A stretch of 64,000 bases of DNA from Planococcus wigleyi (lineage in GTDB: Bacteria > Bacillota > Bacilli > Bacillales_A > Planococcaceae). The position numbers and the translations under genes are program-made. The stretch covers positions 162,534 to 226,533 of the forward strand of contig NZ_JACSPU010000001.1 of NCBI RefSeq assembly GCF_014836985.1. Reading direction: 5' to 3'. This document shows, in pieces, positions 34,957 through 43,315 of this stretch (position 1 is the stretch's first letter; each line of letters opens with the position of its first letter). The notes below the pieces were generated by a model. It was given only the letters and a program-made list of their open reading frames with translations, had not been told where the DNA came from and searched no databases.

Positions 34957-36126
34957 ATGACCCGACAACCATCACAGAAGATGAAAAACACCAATCGAAT
35001 CATCGCCGTTTTGTCGATCGTCTTGCTGCTGGTGATCGGCCTCGGTGCTTATTTGCTGTTGGGCTCAGAAGATCCGGTTCCCGAAACTGCAACACAACAG
35101 CCGGCTGAACCCTTAGAAACGAGCCAGCAGATCCCTGAAGCCGAAATTGAGCTTGCTTCCATGATCGCCAACGCTAAAACGCATGTTTACACGCTCTACA
35201 CGGATCTTGAGCAAGGTTCCGGCTTCCTGATCAACAACCAAGGCGACATCCTGACCAATGCACACGTAGTGCTGGATGCGTCCTACGTGACTGTGAAAAA
35301 CAGCGACGGCCAGGAATTCAATGGCAACATCATCGGCATCTCCGAGACACAGGATCTCGCTCTTGTGCGCGTCACCGAACTGGCCGGCAAAGAGCCTCTG
35401 GAAATTGAAATGGAACCTGTCGATATCGGCACACCCGTTGTCGCCATCGGCAGCCCGGGCGACCAAAGCAATACAGCCACGACCGGTGAAATCACCGCAA
35501 CCGATCTCGACTTCATGGACCAATTCGAATACACAGGCCTCTATGAAATGAGTGCAGAAATATCCCAGGGCTCCAGCGGCGGGCCACTCATTGCCGCTGA
35601 CACCGGAAAAATCCTCGGCATCAACTCGATCATTCTCGAGGAAAAACCGGGCTCCGGCTACACCATCCCAATTTACACCGTCTGGGACCAGCTGACCGAG
35701 TGGGTTGAAAATCCGACGCTTCCAGAAGGAGAGGAAGTCGTCCTGCAGGATGTCAAAGATGCCTATTTTGCGGAAGACCTGCTGGAGAACTTCATCGCAG
35801 CCTATTACGAAATCATTCCCTACACGCTGAACGACGCGGAATCCACTTACTACCTGTCGTTTGTGCTGCCAGGCAGTGAAGCAGAAGAAGAATCCGCCGA
35901 GCTGATCGAAGAAAACGCAAACCTCGACCGCATCTACGACACCGTCGAGCCAACCATCACCGCCGTCGAAATCAATGAAGACAGCGCAACCGTCGAGGCC
36001 GAAGCCGACTTCACTTACCACGACAAAACGAGCGGCGAATCCTCCACAGTGTCGCACGAAGGCATTTACACGGTGGTGATTGATGAATACGGAGATTATC
36101 AAATTGAGGATATTGTAAATGAATAA
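34957..36126 (+). CDS. Membrane-anchored HtrA/DegP-like trypsin-type serine protease
   Basis: 389 residues; I prefer the ATG at 34957 over the TTG at 34948. One N-terminal membrane helix (IIAVLSIVLLLVIGLGAYLL) is followed by a trypsin-like domain with His103 (TNAHVV), Asp133 (DLALVRV) and Ser207 (QGSSGGPLI). Unlike classical HtrA there is no PDZ domain; instead a C-terminal domain of about 130 acidic residues (LENFIAAYYEIIPYTLND...) resembles small extracytoplasmic NTF2-like units. Probably a surface quality-control or processing protease. Monocistronic, terminator at 36124. Confidence 0.87.
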   Translation: MTRQPSQKMKNTNRIIAVLSIVLLLVIGLGAYLLLGSEDPVPETATQQPAEPLETSQQIPEAEIELASMIANAKTHVYTLYTDLEQGSGFLINNQGDILTNAHVVLDASYVTVKNSDGQEFNGNIIGISETQDLALVRVTELAGKEPLEIEMEPVDIGTPVVAIGSPGDQSNTATTGEITATDLDFMDQFEYTGLYEMSAEISQGSSGGPLIAADTGKILGINSIILEEKPGSGYTIPIYTVWDQLTEWVENPTLPEGEEVVLQDVKDAYFAEDLLENFIAAYYEIIPYTLNDAESTYYLSFVLPGSEAEEESAELIEENANLDRIYDTVEPTITAVEINEDSATVEAEADFTYHDKTSGESSTVSHEGIYTVVIDEYGDYQIEDIVNE

Positions 36127-36159
36127 AAAACAGGTCCACTTTGTGGGCCTGTTTTTTAT
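36124..36159 (+). terminator. Terminator after the HtrA-like protease
   Basis: AAAAAACAGGTCCAC pairs with GTGGGCCTGTTTTTT; usable in both directions. Confidence 0.85.
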
Positions 36160-36180
36160 GCTGCATGACGAATTTGCAAT

Positions 36181-36516
36181 TCTACATCATCTATTTTTAT
36201 TTCTACATGAGTAAGGTGATGCTGCTACCTGAACTAATCGCTTCTCTAGATGAAGTTTCTTGGTTTCTACACGAATTACGCAAGTATGAGAGGGGAGAGT
36301 GAATTGTGTGCGTGCCTGGCACGCACACAATTCCTTATACCAGCTGTTCGCGTGCGAACAGCTTCCATTCAGTCGGTTGAACTTTTATGTAAGAGCTCTA
36401 ATTCAGGTAAGAAAGGGGGAAATGCAGGTAAAGGAGCAACCAGTTCAAGTAGGAGGATGACTTATCCTTATAACGGCTCCAATAGTTCATGTAGAAACCA
36501 TTCCTATGAAGATAGA
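36181..36516 (-). repeat. Composite CATGTAG repeat interrupted by a REP
   Basis: Type I array reversed with TAC or equivalent at 36183, 36204, 36226, 36247 and 36268 (21, 22, 21, 21); then REP 9 (36301-36333) sits between array and hairpin; hairpin AGCTGTTCGC/GCGAACAGCT (36342-36363); type II array forward with GTA or equivalent at 36407, 36428, 36449, 36470, 36491 and 36512 (all 21). Module E is absent; REP 10 and part of module A follow. Confidence 0.88.
36301..36333 (+). repeat. REP palindrome 9
   Basis: Perfect 16-bp arms GAATTGTGTGCGTGCC around T, located inside the composite repeat. Confidence 0.93.
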
Positions 36517-36547
36517 AGTTGTGTGCGTGCCAGGCACGCGCGCAACT
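36517..36547 (-). repeat. REP palindrome 10
   Basis: AGTTGTGTGCGTGCC, A, then a right arm with two G changes that still allow G-T pairing. It joins the end of a type II array to module A. Confidence 0.88.
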
Positions 36548-36610
36548 ATAGCCCAAGTTAGTTCGACGCAAGCCCCCTGGAAAGCGTCTACCTGTAGCGA
36601 TTTCTTCACC
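36548..36610 (+). repeat. Module A fragment
   Basis: Only the right part (GTTAGTTCGACGCAAGCCC ... GAAAGCGTCTACCTGTAGCG) is present. Confidence 0.8.
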
Positions 36611-36626
36611 CCAACACCAAAATAAA

Positions 36627-36683
36627 AAGGGGACCTGCGAACACCTGCTATCAGCAGACACTCGGGTCACCCTTTGAGATACC
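36627..36683 (-). terminator. Probable terminator of the NlpC/P60 gene
   Basis: Minus-strand AAAGGGTGACC pairs with GGTCCCCTTTTT around a 28-base loop; ends in Ts. Confidence 0.5.
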
Positions 36684-36690
36684 TATTTGA

Positions 36691-37437
36691 TTAGAAGCGC
36701 TTGTAGCTGTGGAATTTCTTGCCCCAGTATGGATCGTTCATGCTTTTGACTTCTGCTTTCGCTCCGCCTGCGTGTACGAACTGGTTGTTGCCGATGTAAA
36801 TCCCTACGTGAGAGATCCCAGCGCGGTACGTGTTAGCAAAGAATACCAAGTCGCCTGGCTGTGGGTTGCTGACTTTGTAAGTTTCAGCGTACTGTGAAGT
36901 CGTTGTGCGTGATACGTTTTTGCCTGCTTTTTTGAATGCGTATTGAACAAATCCGCTGCAATCAAATCCTGAAGTCGTCGTGCCGCCGAATTTGTATGGA
37001 ATACCTTTAAGTGCAAGTGCTGCTGAAACGACTGAAGAGGAAGAAGCTGTTTTCACAGAAGCTTTCTTAACAGTTGTTTTGGTAAGCAATGTGCTTAGGA
37101 CCCATCCTGATTTACCGTTGACTTTCACTTTGTACCAAGTCGCTTTGCCGACTTTCTTTTGGTGAGTCGCTGTTGCGATTGACCCTTTTTTAGCCATTGT
37201 CACGACTTTGTATTTTGTTCCTGCATCAGCACGAACGTTTGAGTTGTATTTCATTTTGAATGTACCTGATTTGGCAGTTGCTTTGCTTGCGGCAACTTGC
37301 TCCACAGTAGTAGTTTCAGAAGTTTCATATGATGAAGTTACGTTGTTTTGTGTAGTTTGTGCTGCTTGTACGTCCGTGGTTGAGTTAGCAAATAGCAATG
37401 ATCCGGCTGCAAGTAAAGTAAAGACTAGTTTTTTCAT
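36691..37437 (-). CDS. Secreted NlpC/P60 endopeptidase with SH3 domain
   Basis: 248 residues. Signal peptide (about 1-25), a bacterial SH3 domain (about 63-120; MKYNSNVRADAGTKYKVV), a Ser/Thr/Lys linker, and a C-terminal NlpC/P60 domain (about 135-248) with nucleophile Cys160 (GFDCSGFVQYAF), His in SHVGIYIG and a further polar residue in FVHAGG. The family cuts the D-Glu to diamino acid bond in peptidoglycan stems. GGAGG lies 12 bases before the ATG. Single gene, divergent from the patatin gene across 509 bases. Confidence 0.92.
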   Translation of the reverse strand: MKKLVFTLLAAGSLLFANSTTDVQAAQTTQNNVTSSYETSETTTVEQVAASKATAKSGTFKMKYNSNVRADAGTKYKVVTMAKKGSIATATHQKKVGKATWYKVKVNGKSGWVLSTLLTKTTVKKASVKTASSSSVVSAALALKGIPYKFGGTTTSGFDCSGFVQYAFKKAGKNVSRTTTSQYAETYKVSNPQPGDLVFFANTYRAGISHVGIYIGNNQFVHAGGAKAEVKSMNDPYWGKKFHSYKRF

Positions 37438-37958
37438 TGTTGTTGGTTCCTCCAGTTTTTATTATCCAAGTATATGAATTAATAATATTTTGCTCTGCCA
37501 TTTACTATATAGACAGAACGTGTTAAAAACAACGTCAATTCAATTGCAGTTATATTACAGTTGTATAACAAAAAGAATTCAGCCTCCAAAACCCTTTAAC
37601 AGCAGGGTTTTGAGCGATCGAAAAAAATGAGATAAAAGGTTTATTTCTATGAAAATTGGGTTTTTATTTGAAAAAGCAGGCTCTTTGTTACGTTAAATCT
37701 CCTAATAAATCCAAATTTTAAAATCCTGCCAGCTTTATTTTACCTATGCAAAGCGAAAAAACTACAAAGCTATTTTAGACAAAGCTGGCAATAAAAGTAC
37801 AAGGTAATACTTTCGCAATTTTTTATTAAAAAAATAATTTACTATCTTAATTATAAGAAAACTTTGGTTACTATAACTTTTATCCAGTCAATTTTGACAG
37901 AAACCAGTAAACTTCTTACAATTAAAATAATTAGAAAATTTAGAAAGTGGGTATGGAA
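37438..37958. other. Large AT-rich divergent intergenic region with stems
   Basis: Contains CAAAACCCT (37587-37595) paired with AGGGTTTTG (37604-37612), and TGCCAGCTTT (37727-37736) paired with AAAGCTGGCA (37781-37790) across 44 bases. Neither is followed by a T-run. I could not match the region to a known riboswitch, including the c-di-AMP type often found near wall hydrolases. Confidence 0.5.
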
Positions 37959-38918
37959 ATGAGGAAAGTTCTTGCCATTGATGGTGGGGGAGTCCGGGGC
38001 ATCATCCCGGCGATGGTGCTGGCAGAAATCGAAGAACAGACCGGCAAGCCGATTGCCGAACTGTTTGATCTGGTTGTCGGGACATCCACTGGCGGAATCC
38101 TGGCGCTTGGATTGGTCGCACCGGACAGAAAAATAGAAACACAACCACGTTATTCCGCAACACAGCTTCTGCAATTTTATTTAGAGGAATCTCACGAAAT
38201 CTTCGATAAATCACTGTTCTTCAAAATCACCCGTGGCATTTTCACGCGGCGCTACCACGCACGGGCACTTGAAAAAGCGTTGAAAAAATACTTTGGGCAT
38301 ACCATGCTTTCCGAGGCGCTGGTGAACGTGGTGGTTCCGAGCTACGAAATCCATGGTCGCTATACCGCTTTCTTTAAAAGTGGGGATATCCGGACGAAGA
38401 AAATTGAAAGAGACGTGCTCATGCGGGACGTTGCCCGCGCCGGAAGTGCCGCCCCGACTTATTTTGTGCCGAAGAAAATCAAAGAATACCCGGATGCCAC
38501 GTTTATCGACGGTGCCGTGTTCGCCAACAACCCGGCAATGTGCGCCTATGCCGAAGCCAAAGAACTTTTTCCGGACGAGGATCTGCTGGTGGTATCGCTC
38601 GGAACCGGAAATCCGCAGCTAAGCATCGATTTCGAACGCTTCAGAACCTGGGGGCTGCTCGGCTGGGCGCGTCCGCTCTGGTACATCCTCATGGACGGCA
38701 GCTCAGACGTCGTCGATTACCAGCTGGATTTCGTCCTGCCCGAACGGGACGAGGCAAAGCGTTATTACCGCTTCCAGATCGAGCTTCTGCAGCCGGGCAC
38801 CGAACAACTCGATGACGGTTCCGAACAAAACCTCAACGCCCTCGTCGAACTCGGCCAACAGCTGCTGGACGAACGCCGTCAAGAAATCGATATCCTGTGC
38901 CGGCAGCTGATGGAATAA
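37959..38918 (+). CDS. Patatin-like phospholipase
   Basis: 319 residues from the ATG at 37959 (AAAGTGGG upstream; two earlier in-frame starts sit on or too near that site). Patatin fold motifs: oxyanion loop DGGGVRGIIP at about 8-17, nucleophile Ser43 in VGTSTGGIL, and the Asp of the dyad, Asp184, in FIDGAVFANNP. No signal peptide or membrane helix, so it acts in the cytoplasm or on the inner leaflet. Members are lipid acyl hydrolases; related enzymes act in lipid turnover or, with a cyclic nucleotide synthase neighbour, in anti-phage systems. No such neighbour is present here, so I favour lipid metabolism. Confidence 0.9.
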   Translation: MRKVLAIDGGGVRGIIPAMVLAEIEEQTGKPIAELFDLVVGTSTGGILALGLVAPDRKIETQPRYSATQLLQFYLEESHEIFDKSLFFKITRGIFTRRYHARALEKALKKYFGHTMLSEALVNVVVPSYEIHGRYTAFFKSGDIRTKKIERDVLMRDVARAGSAAPTYFVPKKIKEYPDATFIDGAVFANNPAMCAYAEAKELFPDEDLLVVSLGTGNPQLSIDFERFRTWGLLGWARPLWYILMDGSSDVVDYQLDFVLPERDEAKRYYRFQIELLQPGTEQLDDGSEQNLNALVELGQQLLDERRQEIDILCRQLME

Positions 38919-38948
38919 AACTTGTCATACACTTGTAATCAATTCGTA

Positions 38949-38978
38949 TTGGATTGCAGCCTCAAAACACGCTAAACT
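38949..38978 (+). promoter_or_regulatory. Candidate promoter of the second acyltransferase
   Basis: TTGGAT, 18 bases, TAAACT. The REP at 39004 lies in the resulting leader. Confidence 0.4.
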
Positions 38979-39003
38979 GATGGAGGAAATCAAAGAGAAT
39001 TGA

Positions 39004-39032
39004 ATTGTGTGGGTGCCTGGCACCCACACAAT
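39004..39032 (+). repeat. REP palindrome 11
   Basis: Perfect 14-bp arms ATTGTGTGGGTGCC around T, in the 5' leader of the gene at 39067. Confidence 0.93.
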
Positions 39033-39066
39033 AACATACCCATATACATAAAAAGGAGTTGCCCAC

Positions 39067-40092
39067 ATGGCCAGAAGATACGACTATATGGATTGGCTGC
39101 GGGCCTTGTCGATTTTTGTGGTCGTCGGCATCCATGTAGTATCAAAAATCATCAACAATACCACCACCGACGACTGGATCTGGCATTTCGCCAATATGTT
39201 CGATGCCGGCCTGCGTTGGTGCGTGCCGGTATTCTTCATGCTCAGCGGTGCGTTGCTGCTGACGCGTGACAAAGAAGAAAGCGTCAGCGAATTCCTCAAA
39301 AAGCGTTTGTCGAAAGTCGTCATTCCGCTCATCTTCTGGAGTTTCATCTATACGCTTTACAACATCTACGAGCTGGGAGAATCCTATACCGCCTACGAAA
39401 TCCTCGTCCAGTTCCTGACCGATGACATCTATTACCACTTGTGGTTCCTGTACACCATCACCGGCTTGTACATCATGGCGCCGTTCCTGAAACTGCTCGT
39501 CGTCCACATGGACAAGAAAACCTTCCAAGCCTTCCTGTTGTTCTGGGTCATCTTTTCATGCTTCCTGCCGTTTCTGCCAAAGTTCTTCGAATTTGAACTC
39601 GCTTTAACGCCCGGTTTATTCGAACCCTACATCGGCTACTTCCTGCTCGGCGCGTACTTGGTGCTCTACCCGGTGCCCAAAAAGTACTTGCTGCCGCTCG
39701 GCATACTTGCCATCGCCAGCTACTTTATAACGCTGTGGGGGACCTATTACCTGAACGCCGGATTGCCCGCAGACGAATTCGACGACTTCTTCTACGAGCA
39801 TTACCGCCCGAACGCCTTGTTCATCACGCTGTTCATCTTCATCGGTTTCCAGCACATGAGCAAAAAAATCAAACCGAACGCCCTGATCACCCGAAACAGC
39901 ACTGCTACATTCGGCATTTACGTCATTCACCCGCTCATCCAGATTTACCTGAATAAATTCTTCGGGCTCAATGAAACCACCTTCAATCCCATCATCAGCG
40001 TACCGCTCGTCTGGCTGTTGATTTTCATCATCTCGTTCGGCATCATCCTGGCCATGCAAAAACTACCGGTAGTCAACCGGCTCGTCCCATAG
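39067..40092 (+). CDS. Acyltransferase family 3 membrane protein
   Basis: 341 residues with about ten membrane helices. It starts YDYMDWLRALSIFVVVGIHV, the classical acyltransferase-3 opening with the conserved His, followed by PVFFMLSGALLLTRDKEES and a C-terminal YVIHPLIQIYL. Likely an O-acetyltransferase acting on a surface glycan or lipid-linked sugar; substrate unknown. AAAAAGGAG lies nine bases before the ATG. Together with the gene at 11053 there are two members of this family in the window, each alone in its transcription unit. Confidence 0.87.
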   Translation: MARRYDYMDWLRALSIFVVVGIHVVSKIINNTTTDDWIWHFANMFDAGLRWCVPVFFMLSGALLLTRDKEESVSEFLKKRLSKVVIPLIFWSFIYTLYNIYELGESYTAYEILVQFLTDDIYYHLWFLYTITGLYIMAPFLKLLVVHMDKKTFQAFLLFWVIFSCFLPFLPKFFEFELALTPGLFEPYIGYFLLGAYLVLYPVPKKYLLPLGILAIASYFITLWGTYYLNAGLPADEFDDFFYEHYRPNALFITLFIFIGFQHMSKKIKPNALITRNSTATFGIYVIHPLIQIYLNKFFGLNETTFNPIISVPLVWLLIFIISFGIILAMQKLPVVNRLVP

Positions 40093-40099
40093 AAAAAGC

Positions 40100-40131
40100 A
40101 AACCCGCCTTCTCTCGAGAGAAGGCGGGTTT
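40100..40131. terminator. Perfect palindromic terminator-like hairpin
   Basis: AAACCCGCCTTCTCTC and its exact complement, 16-bp arms. The T-run is short, so it may act in both directions for the genes on either side. Confidence 0.65.
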
Positions 40132-40140
40132 AGTGCTGGA

Positions 40141-40169
40141 ATTGTGTGCGTGCCTGGCACGCACACAAT
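40141..40169 (+). repeat. REP palindrome 12
   Basis: Perfect 14-bp arms ATTGTGTGCGTGCC around T, two bases from the stop codon of the small gene at 40172. Confidence 0.93.
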
Positions 40170-40171
40170 AA

Positions 40172-40333
40172 TTAGAAAGGAGTTTGCATAAAATAGAAGT
40201 AGATAAAGACATAGAACAGCAAGATCGCCACCAATAAAACCGTCGATCCCACAATCCATTTCTCATCCTTTTGCCGGGTCCCATGGACGATGCCGGCGAT
40301 TGCTGCGAATAAAAGAAGAATACTCAGGAACAT
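40172..40333 (-). CDS. Small two-helix membrane protein
   Basis: 53 residues: MFLSILLLFAAIAGIVHG, then a charged turn TRQKDEKWIVG and a second helix STVLLVAILLFYVFIYFYF. GAGGAGGGA lies five bases before the ATG, a strong ribosome site. The sequence is clearly arranged as two membrane helices joined by a charged loop, which random reading frames rarely show. Function unknown. Convergent with the acyltransferase gene. Confidence 0.7.
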   Translation of the reverse strand: MFLSILLLFAAIAGIVHGTRQKDEKWIVGSTVLLVAILLFYVFIYFYFMQTPF

Positions 40334-40396
40334 GCCATCCCTCCTCGCCAGCCAACTAGCTTTGGCTCCAGTATAGCACGCAGGGAGTCTTGCATT

Positions 40397-40904
40397 CCTA
40401 CCTGAAGAATTGGCCGTTCTACCTCACCAAAACGAGTTTCTTCTATAGAAAGGAGATGCTCTTACCTGACATACTCACTTCTCTACATGAAGTCTTCACG
40501 TTTCTACACGAATCTAACAAAAACCCATCAAAAACTGGCTTTCTCCACGAGTGAGGGCTGGCTCACTGTGTGTGAACAACGAGTTGCCAGAAAGCGCAGC
40601 CCCTTATCCCAGGCTGTTCGCCGCGCGAACAGCTTCCATTCCCGCTCTTGAACTTTTATAGAACAGCTCGAATGCAGGTAAGAAAGGAGAATGTAGAGGT
40701 AAAGGAGCAACTAGTTCATGTATAGAATCGAATAGTCAGCGTAGAAAGATGACATGTTCAGGTAGCCGCCCCAAAAGTTGTGGTAGAAACACGATTTGTT
40801 CATATAGAAGCGTTCCGCCCATGGCTCACGATCACTCACCAAAACAAAACCAGGAGTGATCCGCTGTGCTCCTCCGAAATGCCCGCTTTTCGCAGACGAA
40901 AAGC
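40397..40904 (-). repeat. Composite CATGTAG repeat
   Basis: Type I array reversed with TAC at 40399, 40420, 40463, 40484 and 40505 (the unit expected at 40441 is altered); hairpin GCTGTTCGC/GCGAACAGC (40613-40633); type II array forward with GTA or equivalent at 40678, 40699, 40720, 40741, 40762, 40783 and 40804, exactly 21 apart throughout; module F with hairpin GCTTTTCG/CGAAAAGC (40885-40904). No module E. Confidence 0.9.
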
Positions 40905-41030
40905 AATAAGTTCAAAATCATCACTATATAAGATGTCCTTCTATACACTTCTGTCATTTCACCATTTCATCATAAAATTGCCACAATGATAACATTTTAC
41001 CTCTCACTTTCTACTATATGAAGTACCCTA

Positions 41031-41150
41031 AAGAAAGAGCAGAAGGCGGCGACTCCAGCGGGATAGCGAAGTGCCGAAATCCACTCGGGTCCCGAGCCCG
41101 AGTTAGTTCGGCGCAAGCCCGCAGGAAAGCGTCCGCCTGAAGCGATTTCT
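41031..41150 (+). repeat. Module A dispersed repeat
   Basis: Blocks AGCAGAAGGCGGCGACTCC, AGTGCCGAAATCCACTCGGG, AGTTAGTTCGGCGCAAGCCC and GAAAGCGTCCGCCTGAAGCG. It shares the palindromic ACTCGGG...CCCGAGT centre. Confidence 0.88.
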
Positions 41151-41261
41151 CCATCCCCATACTACTTAAAGACACCCATTTCATAACCCAATCACCCCAC
41201 ACATAAATTTACATCCCCCACACCAAACTTTAACAATAATTAGGTCTCCTCACACATTCCA

Positions 41262-41284
41262 TTTCGGCAACCGAAAGGTATACT
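41262..41284 (+). promoter_or_regulatory. Candidate -10 with adjoining hairpin before the CpdB-like gene
   Basis: TTTCGG-CAA-CCGAAA (41262-41276) sits directly upstream of TATACT (41279-41284). TTTACA (41208) and TTAACA (41230) are 22 bases apart, as two PhoP half-sites would be, but the middle repeats are missing. Confidence 0.35.
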
Positions 41285-41323
41285 GGAATTGACCCGCAAT
41301 TCTAACTACGAGGAGATGGACAG

Positions 41324-43309
41324 ATGACAATCCAGAAAAAGCTTACAGCCGTAACCGCAGCATCCGTTTTAGCCATGAGCAGCTTATTGGCTGCAGTACC
41401 TGCGCTCGCAGCATCAGATGCACCCGCTAAAGGGCAAGGAAACGGCAACGGCTGGGGCAAAGGCGGAAATCCCAAGAACGCGCAGGAAGTTTCGCTGCAG
41501 ATTCTCGGCACATCCGACCTTCATACCAATTTCGTCAACTATGACTACTACCAGGACAAAATCTCCAACGCACTTGGCCTCGCCAAAACCGGCGTCTTGA
41601 TCGAGCAGGCCCGTGAAGAAAACAGCAACACACTGCTATTCGACAACGGCGACTTGATCCAAGGAACCCCATTCGGCGGCTACAAAGTCACACAAGATCC
41701 GCTCGGTGAAGACGAACTGCACCCGGCGTACGCCGCACTCGAATCACTCGATTTCGATGCCTCCACGCTCGGCAATCATGAATTCAACTTTGGTCTCGAT
41801 TACCTGGACAATGCACTCGAAGAAGCGCGGTTCCCGGTACTCAACGCCAACGTCTATGATGCCGAAACCGGCGAAAATCGCTACAACCCTTACACCATCA
41901 TCGACAAAAAAGTCGTTGACAGCAAAGGCCGCAAACACACCATCCAAGTCGGCGTCATCGGCGTCGTGGCTCCGCAAATCATGAAATGGGACCGCGCCAA
42001 CCTCGACGGCAAAGTCGTCGCTGAAGACGCCGTCGAATCCGTCGAGAAATTCCTGCCGGAAGTCGAAAAAGCAGGCGCTGACGTGGTCGTCGTCCTGTCG
42101 CATTCCGGGATGGGTGACGAAACACACGAAGTTGGGGAAGAAGACATTACCTATCAGCTGACGGAAGTGGAGGGCGTTGATGCCATCATCACTGGCCACA
42201 ACCATGACCTGTTCCCAGGTTCATATTCAGAATTAGCCAACGTCGACCAGGAAAACGGCCTGATCAACGGCACACCTGTGGTGATGCCTGGTAAATTCGG
42301 AAGCCATTTGGGCGTTATTGACCTGACACTCGTGAAAAAAGGCAACGAATGGGACATCTCTAACGAAAAAGCAGAGCTGCGTGCCATTGATTCCACCACA
42401 GATGAAGTAGCGGAACAAGTCGTTGAAGCCGTCAAGGAAACACATGAAGGAACCATCGAATACGTCCGCAGCCCGGTCGGCGAAACCACCGCGCCGATCA
42501 ACAGCTATTTTTCATTAGTAAAAGACGATCCATCAATCCAGATCGTCAACAACGCCCAAAGCTGGTATGTCGACCAAAAGAGAAAAAACACAGCCAATGA
42601 GGACTTGCCACTATTGTCAGCAGCAGCACCATTTAAAGCTGGCGGACGCAACGGCGGCGATTATTACACCAACATCGCAACCGGCCAAATCGCCATCAAA
42701 AACGTCGCAGACCTCTATGTCTTCGACAACACCGTCTTCGCCTTGAAACTGACTGGAGCGGACCTGAAAGAATGGCTGGAGATGTCAGCCGGCCAATTCC
42801 TGCAAGTAAACACTGCAGCAACTGGCGAGCAGCAGCTCATCAACCCAGAATTCCGCACATACAACTTTGATGTCATCGATGGCGTAACCTACGAAATCGA
42901 CATCACACAGCCAGCCAAATACGATGCGGACGGCAACACCGTCAACGAAACAGCAAGCCGCATCAAGAACCTTTCTTACCAAGGCACAGCCGTAGCAGCT
43001 GACCAGGAATTCCTGGTCGTAACGAACAACTACCGCGCAAGCGGCAACTTCCCAGGTGTCCGGAACGCAACGGAAACCATCGATTACGCCTACGAAAACC
43101 GCCAAGTAATCCAGGATTACATGGAAGAAGTCGGCACAATCGATCCATCAGCGGACAACAACTGGTCATTCACACAAATCACAGGCGACCCGAACCTGGT
43201 CTTTGAAACCTCAGCAGCAGCCCAGAACCTGATCCCCGCAGACAGCGGCATCAGCTACCTCGAAGCAGCGGCCAACGGTTTTGCCAAATACGGATTGGCT
43301 ATCAAATAG
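41324..43309 (+). CDS. Secreted bifunctional 2',3'-cyclic-nucleotide phosphodiesterase/3'-nucleotidase (CpdB-like)
   Basis: 661 residues after a GAGGAGATGG ribosome site. Signal peptide (about 1-29), low-complexity Gly/Asn/Lys spacer, then a calcineurin-like domain (about 55-340) with LGTSDLHTNFVNYDYY, LFDNGDLIQGTP, STLGNHEFNFG, VVLSHSGMG and ITGHNHDLFPG. The 5'-nucleotidase C-terminal domain (about 390-600) includes NNYRASGNFPG. The wording TSDLHTNFVNYDYY points to the CpdB/YfkN branch rather than to 5'-nucleotidases. It ends without SLH or LPXTG, so it is probably free. Likely role: phosphate and nucleoside recovery from RNA breakdown products. Confidence 0.9.
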   Translation: MTIQKKLTAVTAASVLAMSSLLAAVPALAASDAPAKGQGNGNGWGKGGNPKNAQEVSLQILGTSDLHTNFVNYDYYQDKISNALGLAKTGVLIEQAREENSNTLLFDNGDLIQGTPFGGYKVTQDPLGEDELHPAYAALESLDFDASTLGNHEFNFGLDYLDNALEEARFPVLNANVYDAETGENRYNPYTIIDKKVVDSKGRKHTIQVGVIGVVAPQIMKWDRANLDGKVVAEDAVESVEKFLPEVEKAGADVVVVLSHSGMGDETHEVGEEDITYQLTEVEGVDAIITGHNHDLFPGSYSELANVDQENGLINGTPVVMPGKFGSHLGVIDLTLVKKGNEWDISNEKAELRAIDSTTDEVAEQVVEAVKETHEGTIEYVRSPVGETTAPINSYFSLVKDDPSIQIVNNAQSWYVDQKRKNTANEDLPLLSAAAPFKAGGRNGGDYYTNIATGQIAIKNVADLYVFDNTVFALKLTGADLKEWLEMSAGQFLQVNTAATGEQQLINPEFRTYNFDVIDGVTYEIDITQPAKYDADGNTVNETASRIKNLSYQGTAVAADQEFLVVTNNYRASGNFPGVRNATETIDYAYENRQVIQDYMEEVGTIDPSADNNWSFTQITGDPNLVFETSAAAQNLIPADSGISYLEAAANGFAKYGLAIK

Positions 43310-43315
43310 TTTGAG

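Noticed and set aside
35113..36102. 329-residue open frame on the minus strand
   Set aside because: Antisense to the HtrA-like protease gene; composition (His, Phe, Val, Cys-rich) is typical of the shadow of a GC-rich coding strand and no ribosome site precedes it.
37438..37700. c-di-AMP riboswitch upstream of the NlpC/P60 gene
   Set aside because: Such riboswitches often precede this gene type, but the conserved core sequences were not found on the minus strand.
37959..38918. Patatin as effector of an anti-phage (CBASS-type) system
   Set aside because: No cyclic nucleotide synthase, Cap2/Cap3-like or other defence gene is adjacent; the neighbours are wall and acyltransferase genes.
41208..41235. 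PhoP box before the CpdB-like gene
   Set aside because: Only two of the expected half-sites are visible; kept as a weak note in the promoter entry.
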